A DNA stretch of 64,000 nt from Alentia gelatinosa (Eukaryota; Annelida; Polychaeta; Phyllodocida; Polynoidae). The stretch spans positions 33,631,360-33,695,359 of the forward strand of contig OX465583.1 of assembly GCA_950022655.1 (NCBI GenBank). Reading direction: 5' to 3'. This document shows positions 22,905-35,623 of this stretch, in pieces. The notes beneath the pieces are model-generated. The model worked only from the letters and a program-made list of their open reading frames with translations, was not told the DNA's origin and did not search any database. How positions within the stretch are numbered: the first letter of the stretch is position 1; every line of letters begins with the position of its first letter. A program made the translations under genes and the position numbers.

Positions 22905-25862
22905 CACATTGATTTCATCGTCGCTAAGCAAATCCCTCTCCTGACTCGCCAGCTCCGCGCACGCCGACACAGGAGAATAAGACCCGGCTCTTCACCACAT
23001 CCCCTGCCGGCTCTATCTGCCCCTTACAGCCCGCCCTGTTTCCCAGGCAGCTCGGGCGATGAGAATTTGAATGAGATCTCTTTTTGATGGTTTGATAGAC
23101 GATTGGGTCCCTGTTGGGGAGGCGCGGGCAATAATGCCACTAAACACGATGCTCTACTTTTTTATGTCAGTCGTAGAGAACAATATTAGAATGCATTAGG
23201 TATTAGTCTGGAGTGTGCTTGCAGGTACAGTACCACCCGCATGTGATCATGGTTTTTAGTTGATGGCCACAATCTATTGCCGCTGTTGATGTCGATTAAT
23301 CCCCCAACTGTTGTCACTCTGTAATCATTTCAGGCCTCCTCCAATCTTAACGAAATGAACATTGATTGCTCCTGAAGTCAAACAAAGCAGCGCTGATGTT
23401 TTTGTGATCAGAATTAGTTCTGTTCTAGGTTGTTTAGCTTATACTTGCATGGAAATGTAATTAGGGAAATGCCATGTTCAGATAGATAGAGTGTGAGATG
23501 TTAGTAAAAGCATGTTCGTTAACGGCATTCGTATATATGATGTAGTTACGATTTCAGTATGTATAAGCACGCGTGTGTCTATGAAACACCCACCATATAT
23601 ATCGTTTATACGCACCTGGAGCAGAGACTGCTTGTCAAAGCATCCCTTTGTCTTAAGCACAAGTTGATGTAAGTGGTTTTGGGATTATGCACATACAATT
23701 GTGATTTCTGTTTTAAGGTTCTTAGTTGAATTTGTTTTCAGAAGTTTTCCCTCAGTTTCGCACTGCAATGTGTGTACACTGCTACCCTGTAACGCGGCCG
23801 CACCAGTAAATCACCCATCACAAGACTCCTCATAGAAATAATGTTTCACATGTGGGGGAATGGTGAGGTATTCACATGCATATTTCTTTAACTCTTTCAG
23901 TGCGACATTTTATTCAATAGAAATGTGCCCAGATATGACTGCTCCCGAAGGTACAATTTACGTCGAAACGACACTGCCATCTGACATTTTAGTATATAGA
24001 AAGATTTAATCATTTTAACTTGGAAATGAGAATATCATATAATCTAGCCTTTGAAAAAAAACTTCCTTAGTTATATTTTAGAATTTCATGTCTTATGTTT
24101 GGCATTCTTGTTGAGAATGCCTAGAGGCATCTTTCATCTCATCGAACAGAGTTTTCTATTGTCCATTGTCATTCCAGATACAAACTACTTACCTCTAGGT
24201 AAACATACAGAACAGTAAAGGGTATTTTAAACATAGCTTCTATGTTCTAGCCTTATCCTATTTCACAATGTCTGGTAGTCCGTTCCGTTGTCTAATGATT
24301 AACGCGGAGAGAGTATAGAGTGGAAATATATTTATTTGATATGATAATTACCGAGGTAATTAGGAGGTAATAACTAAATCACTTAGTTTGGAAAAGCCCT
24401 AGAAGTGGCGACTGAGAACAGGAGTGTAATTATTCTTGAAGGATGGGTGGGTGGATCCGCTTTCAGCTGTGGGTGGGAGAGGGTTAGGCCGAGTGCTGGT
24501 GGTTACGTGGGACGGAACCTTTTCCACGTGACTTGGAAGGTGGGTGCCGTGTGCAGACGCGTCCCAGCTCGTATTCTTGGGAGCGACTCCTCTCTCCCGC
24601 TCCCGCAATAGCGCTAACCATGTTAGCCACCATGCATCGACTTGTTAGGTAACAGACCTATCGCAGATATCTCCATAAGTCATTCATAGGTAATCAGCTG
24701 GTTACATCATCTATCTTACACCGGGTGATACTTGATCAATAACCCATTTGGCTTTTAGCGGATCACCCAGGGGCTATAGGTGACCCTGACTCATCACCCT
24801 CTCAATCCCATAAAGTCAGGTAGATAGATGCAGTGTCTATATCAATATCCGTCATTCGATACCTAGGGATCTCTCTAGTCATGCTAATTGCCTTCTTTGT
24901 GAAATACATGTACAAGAACTAAATAGCTTTACTCCGTTTCTAGTGAGAATGTCATAATTCATTTTTCTCTACAATAGAAGTAAAGGTATATAGGTAGATA
25001 AACGGTTTTAATGAAAAACATATAGCGATTGTAAAGTTTCACCCGTATGCCATTTCTCCACGCGTAGATGATTTCAAGTCGTGACTTTGATTACCAGCTC
25101 TGCATCCATTCGTATTTCAGATGGCAAACATGGGGGTTCATCCTTCCTAGATGCTCTTGTTAGCGCCAATCAAAGTTTTTGCAGTAATGCAGGATTCATC
25201 CTATATCTACGTTAGATGGGCCTATTTATAATAGAGAATTGATTGTGCGCATCATTAGGTGTATTCTCAGCTTAACTGTTTAGATATAGGCGTTTCATTA
25301 CCATCAAATGACGTAGCTGACGGGCATATATACTGTTTGTGATTGGGCTACGTAGTCCTTTCTGTACTGTTCGCAGCATGAAGCATGTCCCAATAGACCA
25401 ACACGATTGACAACCTACTCCACTGTACAAACACTACAGACAGATATGTTATCATACTACTTCAGGCCCGTAAAGTATAGAGTAACAGTGTGTGTAAAAT
25501 GGCTCTAATAAATCATAGCGGTCGCTAGGATCCCCAGTGCCCTGCCGAATAAGAGGTACGTAGCGGGAACACAATCATGGTGGGCCTGCAGGGCATGCTG
25601 CAATAGCAACTTGGTGCACGCTGTGATAATACCTCTCAGAGTCGGATGAGCAGCTCAGCGGCTCGTCAGCTATGCAGCATATTGAGAAGGTGAAGTTAAA
25701 CTTGGATTGCCAGCGTAATCTTGTTCACCACGCTACAGCTCATCCATCTTTGTTTCCACTCCCCATATCTAGGACTTTACTCCAGTTACTCTTGATTCAC
25801 TGACTTCTGCTTAATGAACGATTTGACTACCGGCTGCATATACTTTATAAGCTGATGTATAC
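22905..25862. other. Non-coding stretch; G+C-rich to about 23060, otherwise unremarkable
   Basis: The first 150 bp continue the G+C-rich patch. The rest is A+T-rich with no supported gene. The frame 25648-25694 (+) begins MSSSAARQ at a dyad motif and meets AG|GTGAAG in phase 2, but the donor is weak and there is no other support. Confidence 0.45.
25648..25656. promoter_or_regulatory. Dyad motif GAGCWGCTC
   Basis: Exact copy in the context ATGAGCAGCTCAGC. Confidence 0.5.
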
Positions 25863-26000
25863 ACAATATTGACTGGTTTCAGATACAAGCGGCCGTATGC
25901 TCCGAGGAGTTAATGATATCCGAGCGTATGCGAGGATATTGCGCATAGTCAACTCCGAGGAGCATACAACCGCTTTTATCTGAAACCAGTCTATATTGTA
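25863..26000. mobile_element. Palindromic MITE, 50-bp near-perfect arms
   Basis: The left arm 25863-25911 (ACAATATTGACTGG...GAGGAGTT) and right arm 25951-26000 (AACTCCGAGG...ATTGT) are inverted copies with few differences. The 39-base centre contains a smaller ATATCC inverted pair. No coding capacity is present. Such a long, well-preserved palindrome suggests a recently inserted foldback or MITE. Confidence 0.7.
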
Positions 26001-26002
26001 TC

Positions 26003-26189
26003 TATTATCCACCTTTTCTGAACAAGTGGCATGTCGATGTCAGTTCGTTTTAGTTATACACTATTTTTCCATACGCACTATTTTTCCGTATGCGCCACCC
26101 GGAGCATACAACATATCTGTATGCACCGGGTATGTCCATACACACTCCCTATGTGTTTTCTATGGACACTTTGTATTAGGTGGATAATA
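26003..26189. mobile_element. Second small inverted-repeat element abutting the palindrome
   Basis: A perfect 12-bp inverted pair, TATTATCCACCT at 26003-26014 and AGGTGGATAATA at 26178-26189, bounds 187 bp that contain two direct copies of a block like CTATTTTTCC(A/G)TA(C/T)GC. It begins three bases after the preceding palindrome, so the two may be one composite element. Confidence 0.45.
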
Positions 26190-26217
26190 AAACTCCCTAC
26201 CAGCCACCATTGGAACC

Positions 26218-26680
26218 CTCGGTTCATACCCAGCAATATCTAATGGGCATTAGCTACAAACCAGCAATGTGCAATATTCACCGGCAACAAATAGGCTTTA
26301 TGCTCACTAGGCAGTACATACATAGCAATGTATAAAATGCAGTACAATACTGTTAGCACTCATAACCCGAACAGACATTATGCAGTACTTAGTTGTAATG
26401 CTAACCAGTATTGTTAAATAGGCGATGCCTCAGCAACCGCCTCCCACCTCCTTGACTCGCCAACTCCTACCCAGAAACACTCGGTGAGCAGTGCCTACCG
26501 AGCTCTCCTGAGAGAAATGCCTAGTTAACAATGCCCACCCGGTATGTTCTACACATCAATGCCTAATGGACAATGTCTAGCTGGCAACTCCGATCCAGCA
26601 AAGCACAATATGCAGTGCCTACCCAGTATCTCTCAACCAGCAACACCAAGTAGGCATTGCCTACCCAGCAACCTGGCCTT
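26218..26680. repeat. Degenerate minisatellite (CAGCAATGCCTAC-like)
   Basis: Many diverged copies of a roughly 12-15-bp unit built from CCAGCAA and ATGCCTACC recur irregularly, most clearly at 26480-26670. The open frame at 26544-26855 partly translates it and is not a gene. Confidence 0.5.
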
Positions 26681-29300
26681 GTCCTGCCTAATTGCACGCG
26701 GAATTTACGTTGCAGGAAGTAATTTCCATGCTTTTAAGGTGGTAAGAGCTGTCTTGAAACACCACGCAGGAGCTCGCAGAATTTTTGACCTTTCAGAGGA
26801 AACACTGTTTGACCTTTTCTTAGGAAGTAAAGTGTATTTTCTTCATTTGTGTTAATTCACTGGTGCAAAACGAAATAATTACCAAATGACATGGTCGAAT
26901 TCGAATGTTCTATACTGTGAACTCTAATGATACAAAAGCATCCAGGTGCCTGTATATGCCAGACAGAAAAAAATCTATGTCGTTAGTGTTTGTCTGTTCT
27001 TTAATTAGGGGGCACTTAGAGGTCATTGAGCTGCTGTCGTAAGACGGATCAAGATTTTTTTATTGTTCTCCGTGTGACCTAGAGCATTCAATTAGTTTGT
27101 GTTTCTCTAGTCTGCGAATCTTCAGCTCTGAGTCCTGATTGGGTCAGAACGTGTCTGAATGTGCTGTGAAAGACACTCCTATGGTATAACTTTTGAAGAG
27201 TGTGCTTACTTCAAATATTCATGACCGAACCTTGGCTAAGTACTGGGAAGAAACAGGTCTATTTAAGCCCCACTTGACTGTGATTTGCTAGCAAGAATAA
27301 ACTGGAATGGTTTGTAATAGGCTGCCTTTGCCAACCCAAACTGACGACTTTCAAGCACTATATGAACAACTGTGTAGCTACATGTGAAGATTAAATCTAA
27401 GAAGAACATATATTGATAAGAGACAGAAGTTGTGGTTTGGACAGAACTTGAAAATTCTAATCGTAGCATGAAACTGAATAACTTTAGTTTGATATGTCTG
27501 TATCATTCCTGCAACGAGCGTGTACAGTACTTTTCATCTCTATATTCATATTTGAATTAAGCTTCAAAACATTTTACTCAACCAAAGTATTCATAAAAAA
27601 TCCTTACAGCTGCCTTCTCTGATAACGAAGACTATTCAGACTTAAATGTTATTGGCCGTTCGGTCTATCAGGCATACGATACAGGTGTATTGTATGCTCG
27701 TATGCAATGACTACAATTCGGACTTAAAGCTGACGAATGAATTACTTTCTAATATTGCCAATATAAGAAATACAAGAGAACTGATATAAAATACGTTAAT
27801 TGACCATTATGGAGTCTGTCGCAAGCAGTAAGCATACACCTGATCTTTTTACCTGCAATATTCATTGCGTGCTGTCAAAGACGATTCATAATTACATGGA
27901 TGTGAACTCTGAAAGGATGGTAATACTTTATTTTGATAGGAAAACTGACGTAGGAACTATTGCTTAATAACTCGCGATAAACCATCTCTTCTTTACATAT
28001 GAGCGTCCCTTTGAAAAGAAGTGTTCAATCTGTTGTATAATAGCAGAAAATATCAGGCAAGGCGACGTTTGTATTTGCTTTCCTTGATTGCTTAGCTCAT
28101 AGTGGGGCTTCAACCTCGTCAGCCCCGCACCCTCCCCATACACACACCCTGTAGCTCCTGGGGGACCTAGAGCGGGCCTGCCAGATAACTGCCACCTACC
28201 CCCACCCAGTCTCTCATAAAGACACCACCCCTCCACATGGAGCATAGAGATAGAGCGGTAGTATATACAAACTGGGAGGAGGTGCAGGCCTCACCAGGCA
28301 CAGACAAACCAGATGAGGGGACAGTAGTATAGCAAGACGGGGATTATTCCCGGGTAATTCTACTAGGACTACTGGGGTCCGCTAAAGAGATACCCCGGCG
28401 AGATAGTCCAGTGCCACCGGCTTCAATGGGTGGGTCCATTTATCTCGCTCCAGTATTCCATTGTTGCCGTTGGTGTTTCTAAAAGGTTAATGTTGAGGGA
28501 TTTTGTAAAACCCGTTAGGCAGACTGAGAAAGGAGACGGATGTAATCAACAATCAAGATTGAGGCGTCGTTTTGTGTGATAGTCTATGGGGACTGAGTAG
28601 GCGGCCGGCTAGAAACCTCTACAGATTGGAAATCGATGCCATCTACTGAGGCTCTAGCCAAATCGAAAGTCGATGTTTTGTTTCGGCTAATGTGAGTAGT
28701 TTCCAGTACATTGCTAAATGTCACATCCGGATACTGATTATAACAGGACAATACAGACTGTAACATTTCAATTAGGATTGCAACATTTCAATGTGAGAAT
28801 ATCACATCTAGATTAAATACAACACTGCAATCCACAATTGAATGTTACATTTGAATTCAAAATGTTATTTTCCACTACACAACAAAAATATGATCCGACG
28901 AAAGAACGTCACCATTATAATCTTCCGCTCGGGATTTCTGCATTTACACTAAGTACACCGATTATCTTTTTCTGACTTCTATGGCGTTTCCATTCAGCAC
29001 TCTGAATTATTAAGAATATCAGTCTGTGGACGATTGCTCTAAAATAACAGGTATCCCATCGGGAGATTCAGATGAGTAAGCAAAAACGGAGCATAAATAG
29101 GTATATCCTAACATCCTGAAGTTCTCTGCGGAAGTGGATGTATAGATGAATACAGTTTGTCGCCTTAATACTAGAATGACGTGCGTTTAGGTGTGGTGTA
29201 GGGTGTGTGAAGGGGGGCAGCCATTCGAAAAAGAGCCTCCCTTCTGGCTTACAAGCATCCTAGTGGCAACGTTTCTACACGTCCGTCTCAGTCTGACGTG
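26681..29300. other. Long non-coding stretch, nothing recognised
   Basis: The stretch is mostly A+T-rich. A G+C-richer patch lies near 28120-28440 without a recognisable exon. The open frames at 27263-27469, 27964-28245 and 28584-28766 (all -) have no features. Confidence 0.5.
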
Positions 29301-29307
29301 GCATTTA

Positions 29308-29321
29308 CTGCCACCTGGTGG
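29308..29321 (-). promoter_or_regulatory. CTCF-like site (perfect consensus match)
   Basis: The minus strand reads CCACCAGGTGGCAG, matching all 14 positions of CCASYAGRKGGCRS. A weaker site in the same orientation follows 85 bp away. Its orientation opposes the plus-strand site at 22762. Confidence 0.5.
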
Positions 29322-29392
29322 GACGTGGGGCGTTTAGCCTTGTCCCCGGGGCCCACCTTTCACACAGTCAACGTCTAACGAACTGGAGCAGG

Positions 29393-29406
29393 ATGCCCCC
29401 TCGTGG
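29393..29406 (-). promoter_or_regulatory. CTCF-like site (weaker)
   Basis: The minus strand reads CCACGAGGGGGCAT, 12 of 14 positions, with a G at position 5 as in the CCGCGNGGNGGCAG form of the motif. It forms a tandem pair with 29308-29321. Confidence 0.4.
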
Positions 29407-29805
29407 ACACCCGCGCGGCTGTGTTTGCTATAAGCCCCCTAACCCCCATCACCCTACCGTATTTCACTGGAGGACCACTCTATGGGGGCCTCTTGGGAGA
29501 CCGGCCTGTTCAATTTGTCCCTTTCGGGTGGTTGGGAGGGGGTTGTCCTTATTGCTGGCCATGTTACACGTCAGTAATGAACGGGTACGCGTTGCGTGTG
29601 TGGCCTGAGTGTGGCCTGGATGTCTGGCCTGAATACGAACACATCAGGCAGCTGTGGGCAATACATCAATCCCATGATTAATTGAAGCCGTTGTCATTTA
29701 CCACGACACTCTGTGTAGTATTGAACAGGTGACTCTTGATATACATGCAAAATTCTATTGTTTTATGTGATTGCGATCTAAAGGACAGACATGGCAGCTT
29801 TTCAT

Positions 29806-30066
29806 TTTCCAAACGAAATCCACTTTTCCATTTTCAGTATATGCAATTCCCCTTCCTTGTGTAAATCCATGAAAATATTTATCGAGCCTCATTCATGCCA
29901 ATAAGTAGTGATTTAAACTTCTCCATAGACCGCGAGATTGACTCTGTAGTCAGAATTTATGTGCTTTCGCATGTTTTCTCATTCTCAGTACTCAAGCAGC
30001 ATTTTCCACGTGAAAAATTTCCACTTTTTTCCCTTGATCTCAACTGGCATCCCTATCAGAAGAAGA
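29806..30066 (+). repeat. Interspersed repeat of unknown type, copy 1
   Basis: This segment is similar in order and orientation to 32928-33127. Shared landmarks include GAAATCCAC, TTTTCATTTTCAGTATAT-like sequence, GAGCCTCATTCATGCC against GAGCTTCGTTCACGCC, ACCTCC-like sequence before CATAGACC/CACAGACC, and TCTCAACTGGCAT against TCTCAACTGACAT. Copy 2 lacks some internal bases. I recognise no family. Confidence 0.55.
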
Positions 30067-32927
30067 AAAGAATCAAACACTTAACATTAAAAACAGTATA
30101 GCCATTGGGTAAATAGAAAATATATTCCCTATAAGAATTATAGGCAAGATTTTTGTTTGATGCTATGATCGGGTAATGATCCCTTTCATATACTTTCCAC
30201 CCATATCCAGACCCAGAAATCTGCAAGTAGATAGTGTGATTGGCGCTCTAGGACTCTCCACTCCTCTGCCCAACCAGCCGTATACACACCTGTCACCCTC
30301 CTCCGGACAAATAACCCCCTCTCTCCTCTCAACACACCCGGCCGGACCCGCGGGTGGATTGAATCGTACCCTCTTGGGGAACAGCTGTGTCTGACACCTG
30401 TCCTCGTCTTTTCCTGGTTGAGCAGCCATCAGGACGGGCCACTGGCCGCCTGAGAGGCAGTGCAGCCGGTGACGATACGTCCCCGGCGGCCGTACGCAGA
30501 CAACGTCAGGCCTCAGGGAGCAATATCCTCAGTCTGAGCAACTCAATATCCTGGAAATGCGTTGTATTAACATGTTGGGCAGGGTCTAGGCGCGTGTGAT
30601 GCTATGCAGCAGAGTGAGGCTTGTAGGAAGTTATTGGAGAAGGACGGGAATGATAAATAGCTCATCTGAACAGAATACCATCATGAAGATTTATGACAGA
30701 ATGTTCAACTGTTTGTAGTGAATTTGATTAGGATACGATGATATAATGCAGGAATTCAATTTGAATAAATTCATTTTATACAAAAACGGTTGATTCAAAC
30801 AAAAGACAATCTTCCCCCTAACATACGCAAATCAGTGATGATTGTATTGCTAAAAATCCAATCCTGATTATCCGTTAGGAGATTCAACACATCTTTCGCC
30901 TAGTGATTATGGCATGCAAGGCTACACCCAATGTGGACCGACTTTCGGAATTACAAATATGATGTGGGGGTTGGGGGGACCATAAGATTGAGATTGGCTC
31001 CCTGGTCAGCCAGAATAATCTCTCAAGAAGGGAAATGAAACTGATCCATGTGTGGAGAAAAACGCAACTTTTCCCTATAGGGTTTTGCAGAAAATCATCC
31101 GCACTTTCAAAATTGGAAAAGCAGAGTCGCACGTATCATTGAACGTTTCCGTTCGCCGGAATCTTTCTCCTATGAATGAGATTTTTGGCTAAATGGTTTG
31201 CAGAGATGAGGTCAATACATGAGCAGCCCAGACCTCGCTTGAGTTGCCCAGTCTGTGCTAGACTCATATAGTATATACCCTTCGTGATCTCCACCCTACA
31301 CAAAGTGATCAGTGCCCCTGGTCCCTTCACCCATCACCCCCTTCCAGACCTCACGTGCACCTCAGACGTTGCCAACGTAGGCAGAATTGAATTCGTGTGT
31401 TAGCCTTGACCGAACACCTAATGGAAACTAAGTAGGGGTATTAACTGCGAATTACCTTGATGCAGTAGTGACCGTAGCTCACTGTACACTTAGAATCACG
31501 TCTTGCCGTGTGTAAGGTGTCGGCCATTAGAGTTCACACTATTCACGCCCTGAATACTCTAGTTTTGTTCTTTTTCTGGAAAAATACTTTATTACATTTT
31601 CTACAAACGGAAGGTCTATTGCAATAGATTATATGGCTCAGTTAACCAATTGTTGTCTGATAATCGTAATAATACCTTGATTTTATTATTTTCTCGAAAA
31701 CCTTTGCAGAGAAATGTTGTCATAGTGCTGCTTGATAATATAATACAATGGTTTTAGGGTTTTATTCTGTTTGTATAAATTAGGGTTCAAATGCCGATCA
31801 ACACCTTGTGATCATTTCGTAAGCTTGATTTTCTTTTGAAAGTCCACCACTCTGACTCCACATCTCCCAAAATACCTTTACACTTATCTGTTTAAAGTGG
31901 ATTGTTATGGGAACCTGCTAACCAATAAACCATCGCTCATCCTGAAGCACGTGTCATTCCCAATTACCGGAATGGCCATTTAGCTCGCTCCTACACATAA
32001 TGCGCAATTGTTCTGTCGTTAATCAGGTGTCAAACATGCACACTGTCAATTATATCCATGGGTGTGAGACGTAGTTGATTCCACTAATCAGATTGGAGTG
32101 TCTTTTCCCCCTGCAGTCACTTATTCATACAGCTAAGTGTGATGGAGGCTGGCTGTGAAGACTCATCCTCCAGACTGTCAGTGGGGAGGGGCCTTTGAGA
32201 CTCCCCACCGACACCTCCGACTTGTTAGCTCGTACTCCCTTCCTTGCAGCAACCACCTCACACCTTTCGTTCCAACTGTCACTTGTCATCAGCGGATTCG
32301 ATATCGCGCAATTTCTCTTTCTGCCTCCATGGGACGTTACATTTATGGCCACGGCCGATCTTTATTTCCTCAATTCCTGGGTCATTTATAATGTAACGTC
32401 CAGTTTATTGTTCGCCTGGTAGCCAATTATACGCAGGGCAGACTGGGTATTCCCAATTGCCTCAGCAATACTGCTACAATACAGGGCCTGTCTGTATAGA
32501 TGTGGCGGGTGTGTGTCACGTTCTCCTGGGTTATGTACAATAGGCAGGAGTTGTGGTCTATCAGAGGCAATCAAGGTAGATTTGTCTTCCTCCGGGGCTG
32601 ACCGGCCCACGTCCCGGCAACTGACCGCTGCGTGCCAGGGCTGGGCAGGCTCCACTAGCCGCCTGTGTTAGTTTTCTATTGCCAACTAAGCACACATTCA
32701 CCCAATTGCCGCCTGTGCCTCGCCCCGAAAAAGAAGGGAACAACTTCGCAGATTGGACGATGGTGAGTGGAGCGACCAGCGTGTCTGTGTTCCGTCACTC
32801 TGCAATGGAGAGATTATACACTATCGATTGATGCATTGAGCTGGGATGATCATCCCACCACTGCCCACTTATCATGAATCTTCCTTGCACTTAATAGGAG
32901 CTGTGACTCCCATAAGAGATGGAATTT
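30067..32927. other. Non-coding stretch between the two dispersed repeats
   Basis: A G+C-richer patch lies at 30240-30500 and another at 32150-32260. The open frames on both strands there overlap each other (30163-30429 -, 30176-30394 +; 32125-32352 -, 32155-32391 +), which is expected of composition rather than coding. No gene is supported. Confidence 0.5.
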
Positions 32928-33127
32928 TCCACTTTTTCATGGAAATCCACGTTTTCATTTTCAGTATATAATTTTGTCCCTTGTACAATACAAAGATAAT
33001 ATTGATTGAGCTTCGTTCACGCCTATGAAAATATGGTCTGAACCTCCCCACAGACCTTCAACGACATGCATTGGCTGACACTGATGTATTTTCCACATTT
33101 CTCAACTGACATGCCTGCCTAAGAGGC
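32928..33127 (+). repeat. Interspersed repeat of unknown type, copy 2
   Basis: This is the partner of 29806-30066 in the same orientation, about 3.1 kb away and somewhat shorter. It may be a diverged copy of an ancient transposon or part of a segmental duplication. Confidence 0.55.
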
Positions 33128-33205
33128 TTGTACGAGTGAAAGCTCCAAAATTCGGGATTTGATTTAAGCAAAAGCAAAGTGAATGATGAATATGTAGCTA
33201 GATAA

Positions 33206-33341
33206 CAGAGATGCCAGTTATCCGGATTATTCCAGTTTTCTTGTTTTTGTTTTGCATATTAGATTATTGTTATGTCAGAGGTAAAGAGTGGATATTCGGA
33301 AATTTCCCGGATTTATTACCTAAACCTCACTGGCATATCTG
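33206..33341. mobile_element. MITE of a three-copy family, copy B
   Basis: The left end CAGAGATGCCAGTTATCC and right end CTCACTGGCATATCTG are inverted forms of one terminus, in a 136-bp A+T-rich element that matches copies A (12453-12597) and C (40236-40379). It has no coding capacity. No clear target-site duplication is seen for this copy. Confidence 0.65.
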
Positions 33342-35440
33342 CAAATAGCAAGTCCTAATGTATTCTGCTAAAACCTGGATATAATGCTGTTTCTCAGACA
33401 CAAACCTGCTGTGCTTCAAATCATGAAACGTTTCCCGCATCGTAATCAGTGATGCTGGCAGAGATGTTTCAAAACATTTTAAGATTGCCACCTGTATCTT
33501 ATCTAAAAGCTGAAACATTAGTTATCATTCAGAACTCTTCGGTCTAAAGCGGTTTTACGTGACAGCGCATATGTTTGCATATTCGATTCTGGTCTGTCTC
33601 CTAATGAATGACCGACCTCGTTAAATGCTGCGGAAATTTCAAATCTCAGTTTCTCAGTATTGCTTGGTTGTTCAAAAGGTTATAGCAATATGCACATAAT
33701 GGGACTGTTAGATATTTAGTTACATTGAAGCTTAAGCAACATCCGTTAATTCTGATGATTCAGTCCCCAATAACTGAATATGTGCTTGGTGAGTCCATAA
33801 CAAATCCCGCAGAATTTGCTTAAATCATATGTTTTTAATTTTCCTCCTGTAAGAAACCCGGGACCCATCATAACCTGCTCACATTAAAATGATATGGAAA
33901 GGAACGCTAACGTACCAGGGATGAAGGATTAGATATATATATTCTATCATATGTGTGCCTCGTGTCCTCGAGGCTTGCCCTGAGACGCATTAGGAAACCT
34001 CACAGAAGCAGCCAGAACTCCCATGGTGGCTGAACCACGTCTCAGCACCGTGACACCAGAACGAGGCTGAACCAGATGCATCATGGTCAACACACCAGGT
34101 GGCGCCCCCTGTGGACGCGGGGCTACATATATATGATGAGGGGCGAGCAGGGCCCCGGGCGGAGACACCGCACTGTACCACGATTACTCAACCGGACGGT
34201 CAACTGATCGCTTCTTGCAGTAGGCGTAGATCGGAACCAATATGCTACTTACTGCCCGTAGACAGGCACGTGGGACGGTGTTTATTAATGTATGATCCTT
34301 TAGTGAACAGGAATTTGACCTTTGGTTTCCTCAGCAGTCAACAAAAGACTGGAGGTACGAAAAGAAAATGGTTTAAAATAAGAAGAGTATCACATAGTGC
34401 GCTTATATGCAGGCATATAGGCCTATTTAGTGCTTTGTGCTGTATATGTATGCAGTATTGAATGGTGGTCTGGATATTCTGGAAAAGACACTTGATGTCA
34501 CAAGTTCCAAGGTCATCTAAGGTCAGGACATGGAATGAGCGATGGATAGAGAACAGCACTAGAGGTTGCCCCCTCGTCTCCTCTCGTCAATATCAACATT
34601 CTTTATAATGATCCAGGAGATCGGCCTAGACACTTATTAGTTTTATGATCTACGACAGGCAAGATGAAATGTCTTCAAGCGTTCTCTGTGGGCATAAGTA
34701 GATATGTGTAGACGAGTGTGCTATGAGCTAACGTTGATCATATTGTGAGCACATAATGTACATATAAATGAATATGTAAAATGAACAAATCATCTGAGGT
34801 AATTTGGTCGGAAAGGATTTTCTATACATTTCCCTGTCAATGGTACAAGGATAATGATGTTCCTTCTCTACTCCGATGCTCTTTAGGTGCCTACGTTACC
34901 AGTTTCTCCCCTTGGCAAGCATTCATACCTAGTAAATTGAACTATAACCTTCAGGCTACACGCTATTTCTATATGGCATTTATAGCTAGGGTTGCACCAT
35001 TCCGTAATCACCTTTAATCACATGGAATATCAGCAGTCTATCCTGACCTTGATCCTCATACCCTGGTACCATTCTACCTGTACCCTGATTGCAATACTCC
35101 AGTGCTACTTCAGCTCTACATTGTTCCATCAGGTATCAGCCCACTTTGGGTTTTTTTATTTCAGGATTTAGGTGAAAGTCAACTTCTTATTTTTTCTTTT
35201 CATTTTTTCATTGACTGAATGCTACATTCAAAATAGGTGTAATCTGTATACCGGGTTTTCGCGACAACCTCTGAGAACAAGTTGCAATCCAAATCCATGA
35301 ACAATCACCATCTCATGTACATTATATACATAGATGAGAGAGAATAGTTAGGATGTTAGCTTCATCCATGGAAGAACTGTCCCATGACAGAATTGGATGT
35401 TTGACCAAATAAAAAAAAAGAGTAATGATAAAGACAAATA
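33342..35440. other. Non-coding stretch with one CTCF-like site
   Basis: No gene is supported. A CTCF-like site lies at 34092-34105 in a G+C-richer patch (33955-34200). The overlapping open frames there on both strands (33947-34168 -, 34099-34461 +) show no domain. Confidence 0.5.
34092..34105 (+). promoter_or_regulatory. CTCF-like site
   Basis: ACACCAGGTGGCGC matches 13 of 14 positions of CCASYAGRKGGCRS. The following bases, CCCCTGTGGAC, resemble the reverse motif one base short, so the patch is partly palindromic. Confidence 0.45.
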
Positions 35441-35623
35441 GAGTAGAACCCCGCATAACGATACCCTGCATAAGTGGATACCCCACGTTAACGGACACGT
35501 TTGCGCGGAACTGGTCCCTCTATTAAATGTTTATTTCAACCCCATGTAAGACTAGAGGACGTCCCACGTATGCGGACACTTTGTCCCGGGACGGAGGGTG
35601 TCCGCTTACTCGGGGTTATACTG
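35441..35623. mobile_element. Pogo/Tigger-like MITE
   Basis: The left end AGTAGAACCCCGCATAACG and the reverse complement of the right end, AGTATAACCCCGAGTAAGCG, are inverted copies. AACCCCG followed by TAAGCGGAC resembles the termini I associate with Tc1/mariner-pogo elements. Internally a block around CCCACGT(T)A..CGGACAC is repeated in direct orientation (near 35482 and 35564). There is no transposase. Confidence 0.6.

Noticed and set aside
25648..25694. MSSSAARQ frame ending at AG|GTGAAG in phase 2 as a third alternative exon
   Set aside because: The donor is weak and the peptide does not resemble exons A or B; a dyad motif explains the ATGAGCAGCTC start.
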